From GCA-020356105 sp964347475 (lineage in GTDB: Bacteria; Pseudomonadota; Alphaproteobacteria; UBA8366; JADFVY01), in assembly GCA_964347475.1 (NCBI GenBank), contig CAYFYY010000003.1, forward strand, positions 47,323 to 111,322: a stretch of 64,000 bases of DNA, written 5' to 3'. Every line of letters starts with the position of its first letter. The stretch's first letter is position 1. Positions 35,910 through 43,631 of the stretch are shown one piece after another. A model generated the notes under the pieces. It saw only the letters and a list, made by a program, of their open reading frames with translations, had not been told where the DNA came from and searched no databases. Position numbers and translations under genes: made by a program.

Positions 35910-36877
35910 CGTCCGCCATGTCCCTGCTCGACGCCGACCATATTTACAAGCCCTTCCGATATCCGTGGGCATACGATGCGTGGCTGACCCAGCAGCGCAT
36001 TCACTGGCTGCCCGAGGAAGTGCCGCTGGCCGACGACGTCAAGGACTGGCGCAACAAGCTGTCCGACGCGGAACGGAACCTGCTAACGCAGATCTTCCGG
36101 TTCTTCACGCAGGCCGACGTCGAGGTGAACAACTGCTACATGCGCCATTATGCGCGGGTCTTCAAGCCGACCGAAGTGCAGATGATGCTGGCGGCCTTTT
36201 CCAATATCGAGACGGTCCACATCGCCGCCTACAGCCATCTGCTCGATACCATCGGGATGCCGGAGAGCGAGTACCAGGCCTTCATGAAATACAAGGCCAT
36301 GAAGGACAAGTACGACTACATGCAGCAGTGGGGCGTCGACACGCCGGAGGATATCGCCCGCACGCTTGCCGTCTTCGGCGGATTTACCGAAGGCCTGCAG
36401 CTGTTCGCCAGCTTTGCGATGCTGCTGAACTTCCCGCGCTTCAACAAGATGAAGGGCATGGGCCAGATCGTCACCTGGTCTGTACGCGACGAAACGTTGC
36501 ACACCAATTCCGCGATTCGCCTGTTCCACACCTTCATCGAGGAGAATCCGCAGGTGTGGACCGACGCGTTGCGCCGCGATCTCTCCGTCGCTTGTGCCAC
36601 CATCGTTGACCATGAGGACGCATTCATCGACCTTGCGTTCGAAATGGGCGGAGTCGAAGGGCTGGCCGCCGACGAAGTCAAGGCGTACATCCGTTACATC
36701 GCCGACCGCCGCCTCATGCAGCTCGGTCTGCCCGCGATGTATGAGGCCGGCAACAACCCGCTGCCCTGGCTCGACGAAATCCTCAACGGGGTCGAACACA
36801 CCAATTTTTTCGAAAACCGCGCCACCGAATATTCGCGCGCCTCGACCCGGGGCAGCTGGGAGGAGGCGTTCGACTAG
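35906..36877 (+). CDS. nrdB: Class Ia ribonucleoside-diphosphate reductase, beta subunit
   Basis: A 323-residue ferritin-like radical-generating subunit. The dimetal ligands and radical Tyr have class Ia spacing: Asp71 (TQADVEV), Glu102, His105 and Tyr109 (NIETVHIAAY), then the second-half Glu of GGFTEGLQ and Glu/His of RDETLHTNS. The presence of Tyr excludes the Phe-type class Ic. A GTG at 35906 overlaps the upstream stop; an ATG at 35918 is the alternative. It has a strong terminator 58 bases downstream. Confidence 0.95.
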   Translation: MTSAMSLLDADHIYKPFRYPWAYDAWLTQQRIHWLPEEVPLADDVKDWRNKLSDAERNLLTQIFRFFTQADVEVNNCYMRHYARVFKPTEVQMMLAAFSNIETVHIAAYSHLLDTIGMPESEYQAFMKYKAMKDKYDYMQQWGVDTPEDIARTLAVFGGFTEGLQLFASFAMLLNFPRFNKMKGMGQIVTWSVRDETLHTNSAIRLFHTFIEENPQVWTDALRRDLSVACATIVDHEDAFIDLAFEMGGVEGLAADEVKAYIRYIADRRLMQLGLPAMYEAGNNPLPWLDEILNGVEHTNFFENRATEYSRASTRGSWEEAFD

Positions 36878-36934
36878 CGCCGGATCCCGCCGCGGTCCCG
36901 GCCGCACCGCGGCACACCGGTTTCCTGCGGCCCT

Positions 36935-36967
36935 GCCCCGGCTGGAGAAATCCGCCGGGGCCTTTTT
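36935..36967 (+). terminator. Rho-independent terminator of the nrd operon
   Basis: A perfect 8-bp stem (GCCCCGGC / GCCGGGGC) with an 11-base loop is followed by CTTTTT. It lies 58 bases after nrdB. Confidence 0.88.
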
Positions 36968-37169
36968 CCGGCATCCGGCACAGTTTGTCGGAACGATGCA
37001 AATTCGCATGCGACAGACACTATCGCATTGACCGTCACCCCGATGTGTGCCCTATCATCGCGCCGCACAGCATCGCGACCGGGTCATCGCATATGGAACG
37101 TTTCGGCATCGGCCAGCCGGCACGGAGGGTCGAAGATCACCGTCTGTTGTCGGCCTTCCGGGGCGGCGC

Positions 37170-38387
37170 ATGACGGACAAGGTTCAAGCCCAGTACGAGC
37201 GCTGGATTTACCCGCAGCCGGTGGAGGATCTCGAGGTTTGGCTCGCCGGCGGGGGGATCAGCATCGGGGATGCGCGTGACTTCGGCGATATCTACTGGCC
37301 CGCTACTGGCTACCGGGACAGCCTCGACATCCTTGTCGCCGGCTGCGGCGCCAATCAGGCAGCCCGCTACGCCTTTCAGCATCCGACAGCCCGTGTCACC
37401 GGCATAGACGTGAGCGAGTCGTCCCTTGCGCATGAAGAAAAACTCAAAGCGAAGCATGGCCTGAAGAACCTTACGCTGCGCCACATGCGTCTTGAAGACG
37501 CTGGGCAAATTGGCACGGAGTTCGATTTCATCGCCTGCTCGGGCGTTCTGCACCATCTGCCCGACCCGGATGCGGGGCTCCGGGCCTTGGGTGCGGTGCT
37601 GCGACGGGACGGTGTCATCTACGTCATGGTTTACGGCCGCTACGGGCGCGCGCCGGTCTACATGATGCAGGAGCTGTTCCGTATCGTCGGCGCGACCGAC
37701 CAGTCCGATGCGGACGTCGCTCTCGTAAAGGCGACGCTGCCGCTGCTCCCGGAAAGGCATCCGCTGCGAATCTACGCGGAACGCTCGACTGACATGAAAT
37801 ACGACGCCGGGCTGGTCGACCTTTTCCTGCACGGGCGGGACCGGCCCTACGCCGTCGGCGACATCCTTGCGCTCGTGAAATCAGCTGGCTTGGTGTTCCA
37901 GGACTGGCTCGAGCCGTTCTATTATAATCCGGATGCGAGCGTGCCCGACAATCATCCACTGTACCAGCGCCTGGAACAACTTTCCGACACCGAGCGCTGG
38001 CGGGCCATGGAATTGCTGGGCGGTCTGCGCTCGCGTCACGATTTCTGCGCCTGTCGGGCCGACCGACCGCTCGAAGCCTACCGCATCGAATTTGCCGATC
38101 CGAAGTTCCCGGATCGTGCGATCGCGTTGCTTCGCGGATCCGCCCTGACGCCCGCCGCGGCCGGCAAGCCCGCCGTCATTTCCGGCCCGCGCATCCCGCC
38201 GCTCACCCTGCCGCCGGCGCTCGCGGCGATGTTTCAGACGATTGACGGCAGCCGGACGATATCCGAATGCCTCGATGCCGTCGATTTTGCGATCCCGCCG
38301 GACAAACTGCGCATGCACGGGCTGCGTTTCTTCCGGTCGCTCTGGCGTACCGGCCACATAGCATTTCGACTTAAGGACCAGCCGTGA
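37170..38387 (+). CDS. Class I SAM-dependent methyltransferase with C-terminal extension
   Basis: 405 residues from the ATG at 37170. The N-terminal Rossmann core has motif I DILVAGCGANQ at residues 53-63, motif II GIDVSESSL, and the motif IV region DFIACSGVLHHLPDP. This is a type 11/12 methyltransferase fold. The last 150 residues (from about 250) are an extra domain with the final HTH-like segment SRTISECLDAVDFAIPPDKL. Such chains modify small molecules or proteins; the substrate is unknown. The stop overlaps the cysQ start. Confidence 0.82.
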   Translation: MTDKVQAQYERWIYPQPVEDLEVWLAGGGISIGDARDFGDIYWPATGYRDSLDILVAGCGANQAARYAFQHPTARVTGIDVSESSLAHEEKLKAKHGLKNLTLRHMRLEDAGQIGTEFDFIACSGVLHHLPDPDAGLRALGAVLRRDGVIYVMVYGRYGRAPVYMMQELFRIVGATDQSDADVALVKATLPLLPERHPLRIYAERSTDMKYDAGLVDLFLHGRDRPYAVGDILALVKSAGLVFQDWLEPFYYNPDASVPDNHPLYQRLEQLSDTERWRAMELLGGLRSRHDFCACRADRPLEAYRIEFADPKFPDRAIALLRGSALTPAAAGKPAVISGPRIPPLTLPPALAAMFQTIDGSRTISECLDAVDFAIPPDKLRMHGLRFFRSLWRTGHIAFRLKDQP

Positions 38388-39175
38388 ACGACATTGCCAG
38401 ACTGTTGCCTGAAATCATTGCCCTGGCGGGGCGGGCCGGGGCCGCGATTCTGGACATTTACGCCACCGACTTCGAGCACGAAATTAAGGACGACAGGTCT
38501 CCTGTCACAGCGGCGGATCTTGCCGCCGAATCGATCATCGAGGCCGGCCTGGCGGAACTTACCCCGCAAATCCCGCTCGTCGCCGAGGAGGCGGCATCGG
38601 AAGGCCGCCTGCCTGACATCTCGAACAGCCGATTCTGGCTGGTCGATCCGCTGGACGGCACCCGCGAATTCCTGAAGCGCAACGACGAATTCACTGTCAA
38701 CATCGCGCTCATCGTGGATCGCGAACCGGTGCTCGGCGTCGTTTACGCACCCGCCCTCGGCGTTACCTATTCGGGTATCCGCGGGGTCGGGGCGACACGC
38801 ATGCTGGACGGCCGACCCGCCGTGCCGATCACCGTCCGCCCGGCGCCGGTCGGCGGCGTTACCGTCGTCGCGAGCCGCAGGCACGGCGACCCCGCGGCGA
38901 TCGACCGGCTGCTCCGCGGCCATCCGGTCGCTGCCCGCAAAATCGCGGGCAGCTCCCTGAAATTCTGTCTCGTTGCCGCAGGTGAGGCCGACATCTATCC
39001 CCGTTTCGGCCGGACCATGGAGTGGGACACCGCCGCCGGTCACGCCGTCCTGGCGGGCTCCGGCGGCAATGTCACAGACGCGCACGGCGCCCCTCTGACC
39101 TACGGCAAGCCGGAATACGAGAATCCGCCCTTCATCGCCTGGGGTGGCCTCGAACCCTGGGCTCAGGACGACTGA
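38384..39175 (+). CDS. cysQ: 3'(2'),5'-bisphosphate nucleotidase CysQ
   Basis: A 263-residue inositol-monophosphatase-fold phosphatase that hydrolyses PAP to AMP after sulfate assimilation and sulfotransferase reactions. The metal sites are PLVAEEA, FWLVDPLDGTREFL and the late EWDTAAGHAVLAGSGG. GTG overlaps the preceding stop (GTGA), so it is translated with the methyltransferase. It ends on the other side of the convergent Ogt-type gene, overlapping by 13 bases. Confidence 0.92.
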   Translation: MNDIARLLPEIIALAGRAGAAILDIYATDFEHEIKDDRSPVTAADLAAESIIEAGLAELTPQIPLVAEEAASEGRLPDISNSRFWLVDPLDGTREFLKRNDEFTVNIALIVDREPVLGVVYAPALGVTYSGIRGVGATRMLDGRPAVPITVRPAPVGGVTVVASRRHGDPAAIDRLLRGHPVAARKIAGSSLKFCLVAAGEADIYPRFGRTMEWDTAAGHAVLAGSGGNVTDAHGAPLTYGKPEYENPPFIAWGGLEPWAQDD

Positions 39176-40098
39176 GCCAATACGTCCGCACGCGCCGCCT
39201 CCCAGCCGATCATCGCCATCTTGCGGCCCAACCCCCATCCGTAGCCGCCAAGCTCCCCCGATTTCCGGATGACCCGATGGCAGGGAATCAACCACGAGAT
39301 CGGATTCGCGCCATTGGCATTGCCGACGGCGCGCGATGCTTCGGGCAGACCGATACGGCGGGCGATATCCTGATAGGTCGTCAGGCCGCCCTGCGGAACT
39401 TCCAGCAACGCCTGCCAGACCTTGAGTTGGAACCGACTGCCCCGCAGCAACAGTCGAATCGGCGGTGCATCGCTAGGTGCCCGTTGCAGCGGATCCGCGA
39501 AAATCCGCGGAATGTAGTCCGCGGTGACGTCATCGTCACGGATCAGTCCGGCCCGCTCCCAGCCCCGGGACAACCTGGCGAGTGCCGCGTCCCGTTCCTC
39601 CTGCGTCGTGAAACCGAGCCCGCATATGCCCCGCTCCGTGGCCATCAGCAGACATTCGCCGAAGGGCGTATCGTGATAGCCGTAGCGGATCGTCAGGCCG
39701 GCGCCCCGCGCCTTGTACTCGCCCGGCGTCATCGCCTCGAACGTCACAAAGAGATCGTGCAGCCGGCCGGGCCCGGACAGGCCCACATCGTACGCTGCGT
39801 CCAGAACGCTTGCAGATTCGCGAAGCCGCCGCTTGGCCTCTGTCAGGGTCAGATGTTGAAGGAATTTTTTCGGACTGACGCCGACCCAGCGAATGAACAT
39901 GCGCTGGAAATAATGCTCGCTGAGGCCGACATGGGCGGACAGCTCCGCCAGCGACGGTTGGTTGGGAAACGCCGCCGCCAACAAATCGAGCGCCTGGCCC
40001 ATGCGGGCATAATCGGAACGGCCGGCCGGTCGCGCCAAGCTGAAACCCTGTTTGCTCTCGGGCGACGCCCTCATATCAGTCGACTCTATGATCGCCAT
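39163..40098 (-). CDS. AraC-type HTH fused to methylated-DNA-protein cysteine methyltransferase (Ada-like)
   Basis: 311 residues from the ATG at 40098 (AGGAGGAC leader). Residues about 35-130 form an AraC-type HTH (LAELSAHVGLSEHYFQRMF, LDAAYDVGLSGPGRLHDLF). The C-terminal alkyltransferase domain carries the acceptor Cys273 in LIPCHRVIRKSG. It removes O6-alkyl groups from guanine irreversibly. The N-terminal four-Cys zinc domain of E. coli Ada is absent, so methylphosphotriester sensing is lost. It overlaps the DUF1127 gene. Confidence 0.92.
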   Translation of the reverse strand: MAIIESTDMRASPESKQGFSLARPAGRSDYARMGQALDLLAAAFPNQPSLAELSAHVGLSEHYFQRMFIRWVGVSPKKFLQHLTLTEAKRRLRESASVLDAAYDVGLSGPGRLHDLFVTFEAMTPGEYKARGAGLTIRYGYHDTPFGECLLMATERGICGLGFTTQEERDAALARLSRGWERAGLIRDDDVTADYIPRIFADPLQRAPSDAPPIRLLLRGSRFQLKVWQALLEVPQGGLTTYQDIARRIGLPEASRAVGNANGANPISWLIPCHRVIRKSGELGGYGWGLGRKMAMIGWEAARADVLAQSS

Positions 40099-40348
40099 GA
40101 TGTCCTCCTGGCCACCAATGCGTGCGGATATCGCGGTGAAGATCGGACCGCTGCAGGCCGATGTCGCGCAGCAGGTGATCATTCATAGCCAAATCCACGC
40201 CACGTTGCTTTCTCTTTCGTTGCCGTCGCCGCGGCCGCAACCTCGCGACCCGCGTCAACATGCGCCCGAACAGCCGCCGCAGTCGTTCGCCGGCGCTGTC
40301 AGCACCGATTGCCACTGCCGCCCGGGCGTCTGTCGTCGCACTGCTCAT
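40076..40348 (-). CDS. DUF1127 protein
   Basis: A small basic protein of 90 residues from the ATG at 40348. The conserved DUF1127 motif is AMNDHLLRDIGLQRSDL in the C-terminal half, and an Arg-rich stretch RPRRRQRKRKQ precedes it. Family members are short, often RNA- or stress-related regulators. The 3' end overlaps the 5' end of the Ada-like gene by 23 bases in another frame, so they are probably one transcript. The role is unknown. Confidence 0.75.
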   Translation of the reverse strand: MSSATTDARAAVAIGADSAGERLRRLFGRMLTRVARLRPRRRQRKRKQRGVDLAMNDHLLRDIGLQRSDLHRDIRTHWWPGGHHGDHRVD

Positions 40349-40412
40349 GCGATCAGTATCTGCGCCGGCGGCGGGCCGGCCCACCCGGTTCTTGCGGTGA
40401 TTTGGCCCGCCG

Positions 40413-40904
40413 CTATACGATGTCCGTCAACATGCGCGTGTAGCACACGATGCGGGCATCGGTTCCTTCGGGACAGGGCGACCGCTCGAAGCCCAGTTTC
40501 TCGTACATCCCGACCGCCGTGGGCATGAGGTCGGGCACCGTTTCCAGCCGCATCGAGGCATAGCCCGCCTCGTGCGCCATCCCCATGGCAAGCCAGGCCA
40601 GGTTGCGTCCGATCTTCAACTCGCGAAACTCCGGCCGGACGTAGAGCCGCTTCATCTCCGCCACGCCGGGCAGCCAGCGGCACGTCGCAACGCACCCCGC
40701 CGGCGCCCCGCCGACCCGGCACAGCAGAAGCTCACCCGAGGGCGGCGCATACGCCCCGGGTAGACTTTCCAGCTCCGCCTCGAAGGCTTGAAAACAGAGC
40801 TGAAATTCCAGGGACTCGGCGTATTCGCGAAACAGCTCCCGAACCGCTGCAATGTCGTCCGGCCGGATCGCCGGCTCGACCCTGATCTCCAGTGCCCTTG
40901 CCAT
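40413..40904 (-). CDS. GNAT N-acetyltransferase (first of tandem pair)
   Basis: 163 residues from the ATG at 40904. The acetyl-CoA fold shows the core strand GCVATCRWLPGVAEMKRLYV and the pyrophosphate-loop helix ELKIGRNLAWLAMG. The Arg/Lys-Gly pattern is weaker than the consensus Q/RxxGxG/A. The late segment MYEKLGFERSPC is typical. The substrate is unknown. It starts 11 bases downstream of a second GNAT and is the last gene of the leftward cassette beginning at 43486. Confidence 0.82.
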   Translation of the reverse strand: MARALEIRVEPAIRPDDIAAVRELFREYAESLEFQLCFQAFEAELESLPGAYAPPSGELLLCRVGGAPAGCVATCRWLPGVAEMKRLYVRPEFRELKIGRNLAWLAMGMAHEAGYASMRLETVPDLMPTAVGMYEKLGFERSPCPEGTDARIVCYTRMLTDIV

Positions 40905-40915
40905 CTGCCTCGCTT

Positions 40916-41323
40916 TCACTGCTTGCGCCGGATGCCGTAACACGTCTCGAATTTCTCGAGTCCCGACTTCAGGTAATAGGGCTCGACGCCCGGCGCCGAC
41001 AGCAGCAGGAACGTCGCACCATCGCCCGCCGCCTCGCGGCTGCGCCGGATGAGTTGGCGGCCAACGCCCTGGCCCTGCCATTTGCGGTCGACCGCAAGGT
41101 CGGAGCAGTAGCAGACATAGGCAAAGTCGGTCAGGCACCGCGATATGCCGATGAGAAGCCCGGCGGCATCGCGTGCGGTAACGACGAGATTGGCATTCTG
41201 CAGCATCCTGGCGATCCGCTCGGGCTGATCGACGGGCCGCCGCTGCGCCAGGCCCGACCGCATCAGGACATCGACAAACTCCGCCGGCGGCAGTTCGTCT
41301 TCAATGGCGTAGCGCACCGCCAT
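40916..41323 (-). CDS. GNAT N-acetyltransferase (second of tandem pair)
   Basis: 135 residues from the ATG at 41323. The acetyl-CoA loop is clear in DRKWQGQGVGRQLIRRSREAAG, after the conserved strand FAYVCYCSDLAV. The end LEKFETCYGIRRKQ is short. It starts 4 bases after the stop of the PLP dehydratase, so it is translationally close to it. It may acetylate the amine product or a regulator of that pathway; this is inference. Confidence 0.85.
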   Translation of the reverse strand: MAVRYAIEDELPPAEFVDVLMRSGLAQRRPVDQPERIARMLQNANLVVTARDAAGLLIGISRCLTDFAYVCYCSDLAVDRKWQGQGVGRQLIRRSREAAGDGATFLLLSAPGVEPYYLKSGLEKFETCYGIRRKQ

Positions 41324-41327
41324 CGGC

Positions 41328-42344
41328 TCAGCCACCGCCCTGCGCCGCCGCGTCTGCGAGCGCGAACACAGGCGGGCCGGCAAGGGCGCGCGTCAGTACG
41401 TCATGCGGGATGTTGGCGCCGCTCAAGATCAACACGACCGTACTGCCCCGGATTTCCGCGCGCCGCGCCCATGCCCCGGCCAGCGCCGCGGCGCCCGCCG
41501 GCTCAACCAGTACATGGCCGCACTCGACAATGCTGCGCACGGCCATCAGCATCTCCTCGTCGGATACGGTCATCGCATCGTCGGCCAGTGCAATCAGCCC
41601 GGCCAGGGCGCGGCTTGCCGGAACCCGGCAGGCCAGCCCATCCGCCACAGTCTCGATCGGCCGCTCCACCGCCCTGCGGGCATGGAAGCTCTCAACCATG
41701 GCGGGCGCCCCTTTGGCCTGAACGGCAACGGCGCGGCAGTCCGCATGCCGGTCCTTCACCGCGGTCGCCACACCGGTGAACAGGGTTGCGGCCCCCATGG
41801 GAACGAAAATCCAGTCGATTTCATCGCGCCGTTCCGCACATTCGAGTCCGACCGTCCCCGCGCCCTCCATCATGTCCAGGCTTTCCCCGTCATCGACAAA
41901 TTCGAGATCTCGCTCTGCCGCAAACGTGCGGGCGGCGGCCTTGGCCGCGTCGATATCGTCTCCCACTTCGTGCAGCGTTGCTCCGAAGGCCTGAATCATC
42001 GCCCGTTTGACCGGATTGTTCTTCGCCGGCAGGAAGATGTGCGCGGGCACGTTCAGGAGCCGCGCACCGTACGCGACTCCCTGGCCGTGATTGCCGGTCG
42101 ACGAGGTGACCGCTCCCTTCAAGTCATCGGCACGCAGCAGATGGGTCAAGGCGCCACGCAGCTTGAAGCTGGCAATCGGCCCGACGGTCTCGTTCTTGAC
42201 CCAGACGTCGGCCGCCAGCGCACGCGACAGCAGCTCCGAGCGGATCAGCGGCGACTCGTCGATCCACGGGGCGATTTCGCGCCGCGCCCGTTCGATGCCG
42301 GCGATCGTCGGCAACGCGATGTTGTCGGCCAGCGTTCGCTCCAT
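41328..42344 (-). CDS. PLP-dependent threonine/serine dehydratase-like protein
   Basis: A 338-residue fold-type II PLP enzyme. The Schiff-base lysine is Lys61 in PIASFKLRGA, and SSTGNHGQGVAYGARLL is the phosphate-binding loop. It resembles IlvA-like ammonia-lyases, which turn Thr or Ser into oxo acids plus ammonia. It lacks the regulatory ACT-like domain of biosynthetic IlvA, so a catabolic enzyme, including hydroxyectoine EutB-like variants, is possible. It is part of a leftward cassette with PhzF and two GNATs. Confidence 0.88.
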   Translation of the reverse strand: MERTLADNIALPTIAGIERARREIAPWIDESPLIRSELLSRALAADVWVKNETVGPIASFKLRGALTHLLRADDLKGAVTSSTGNHGQGVAYGARLLNVPAHIFLPAKNNPVKRAMIQAFGATLHEVGDDIDAAKAAARTFAAERDLEFVDDGESLDMMEGAGTVGLECAERRDEIDWIFVPMGAATLFTGVATAVKDRHADCRAVAVQAKGAPAMVESFHARRAVERPIETVADGLACRVPASRALAGLIALADDAMTVSDEEMLMAVRSIVECGHVLVEPAGAAALAGAWARRAEIRGSTVVLILSGANIPHDVLTRALAGPPVFALADAAAQGGG

Positions 42345-42413
42345 CCGTGCTGCTCCACAGTCGAGCCGGAAGTTTAGTACATCATCCGCTTGCGTGGAAT
42401 CGGCACCGGCCCT

Positions 42414-43256
42414 CTATGATCGCGCTGGAGCCAGTTCCGGCTCCGGCGACACGGAGTCGAGATCGACATGCCCGCGCTGGCGGATCGTGGCGCGGCCGGC
42501 GATGCCGACCCGCTCCCCCCTGTCGGTGCAGAACAGCGCGCCACCCCTCTGCGAGACCTGCAGGGCGTGCAACTCGGTCCTGCCGAGACGCTGCGACCAG
42601 TACGGAGTCAGAACGGTATGCGCGCTGCCGGTCACCGGGTCTTCGGGAATGCCGGCCCTGGGTACGAAACAGCGCGAAACGAAATCACAGCTATCGCCGG
42701 GCGCCGTTGCGATCACTTTCCAGCCGTCCAGCGCCGCCACACGTGCCATGTCGGGCCGAAGCCCACGGACTGTCCCCTCGTCCGCAAACACGGCAACGCT
42801 GGCGCTGCCCGGAATCGACAGGGTTTCGTCGGGCTGCGCCCCCAGCGCGGCGGCGATGCCGGCCACAGGTGCGGGCCGGGCAGGCTGCGACGGGAAGTCG
42901 AGTTCCAGCAGCTCACCGGAACGGGTCACTGTCAGTTCACCGGCCTTCAGCGACCGGAACCGCACCGCCGATGCCGCCGGGTCGATTTCGCGGAAAAAGA
43001 CGGCACCCGAGGCGAGCGTCGCATGGCCGCACAGGTCGGCCTCCATCTCCGGCGTGAACCAGCGCAGCAGATACCGCGCCCCGTCTTCAGGTGCGAAAAA
43101 CGCGGTCTCGGACAGGGCAAGCCTGTGTGCCAGCGTCTGCATCACCACGTCCGTTGGCCAGCCTTCCAGCGGGCATACCCCGGCCGGGTTGCCATCCAAC
43201 CCTTCGCCGGTAAAGGCGTCTACGATGAACAATGACTGCATGGGTCGGGTCGTCAT
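42414..43256 (-). CDS. PhzF-family isomerase
   Basis: A 280-residue protein of the PhzF/diaminopimelate-epimerase fold. The catalytic Glu is in LALSETAFFAPE near residue 50, GNPAGV is the first-domain signature (residues 23-28), and CGHATLASG and DPVTGSAHT are the second-half phosphate-like loops. Family members isomerise small acids, and most have unknown substrates. It is the second gene of the cassette, 18 bases downstream of a frameshifted DUF1127 gene. Confidence 0.88.
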   Translation of the reverse strand: MTTRPMQSLFIVDAFTGEGLDGNPAGVCPLEGWPTDVVMQTLAHRLALSETAFFAPEDGARYLLRWFTPEMEADLCGHATLASGAVFFREIDPAASAVRFRSLKAGELTVTRSGELLELDFPSQPARPAPVAGIAAALGAQPDETLSIPGSASVAVFADEGTVRGLRPDMARVAALDGWKVIATAPGDSCDFVSRCFVPRAGIPEDPVTGSAHTVLTPYWSQRLGRTELHALQVSQRGGALFCTDRGERVGIAGRATIRQRGHVDLDSVSPEPELAPARS

Positions 43257-43274
43257 GTCGTCCCCCTTGTCTCT

Positions 43275-43486
43275 TCACTGCCGCCAGAACGGCTTGTGCG
43301 CCTCGACCTCCGCCTCCTTGCGGCCGACGCCGCTAGCGCGCAACAACCGGTCGTCAGCCTGCGCAGGGCGTGCCGCTGGCGCGACCGGTCGTGCCACAAG
43401 GCGACCAGACCGGCGACGTCGCCGATGAGCCGTCGATACGATAGGCCGGCCGGAATGGTCGATCCAGCATCCCGAGTTCGTGCCAT
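43275..43486 (-). pseudogene. DUF1127 gene with one-base frameshift
   Basis: From the ATG at 43486 the frame reads a DUF1127-like start with the segment VALWHDRSRQRHALRRL. It then goes out of frame, while the second half DDRLLRASGVGRKEAEVEAH followed by KPFWRQ and a stop is in the next frame. A missing G at about 43355 (CTGGAC to CTGAC) explains it exactly. Restored, it gives a normal DUF1127 protein of about 70 residues. It is probably the first gene of the leftward cassette. Confidence 0.7.
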
Positions 43487-43533
43487 CTCTCGCCTCCCGG
43501 CGGTTTCAGACAGCGGCTTGACCGCGATCAAGG

Positions 43534-43555
43534 CATATTGTATCGATACAATATG
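43534..43555. promoter_or_regulatory. Perfect palindromic operator, MocR regulator
   Basis: A 22-bp perfect palindrome with arms CATATTGTATC / GATACAATATG, centred between the divergent MocR gene and the leftward cassette. Its core ATTGTATCGATACAAT is typical of GntR-type wings. Confidence 0.65.
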
Positions 43556-43591
43556 CACAGATTTTAAAGCATTTGTTTCGACTGAGACTCA

Positions 43592-43607
43592 ATATAATCG
43601 ACACAAT
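43592..43607. promoter_or_regulatory. Second, imperfect operator half-site pair
   Basis: ATATAATCGACACAAT resembles the core of the 43534-43555 palindrome and keeps the TCGA centre. It lies 25 bases before the MocR start. Two spaced sites are usual for MocR dimers. Confidence 0.4.
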
Positions 43608-43631
43608 AGAGTCAATGGAAACATTGTCACC

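Noticed and set aside
43253..43558. 101-codon frame as an independent gene
   Set aside because: Its second half is frameshifted noise; the DUF1127 motif continues in the neighbouring frame.
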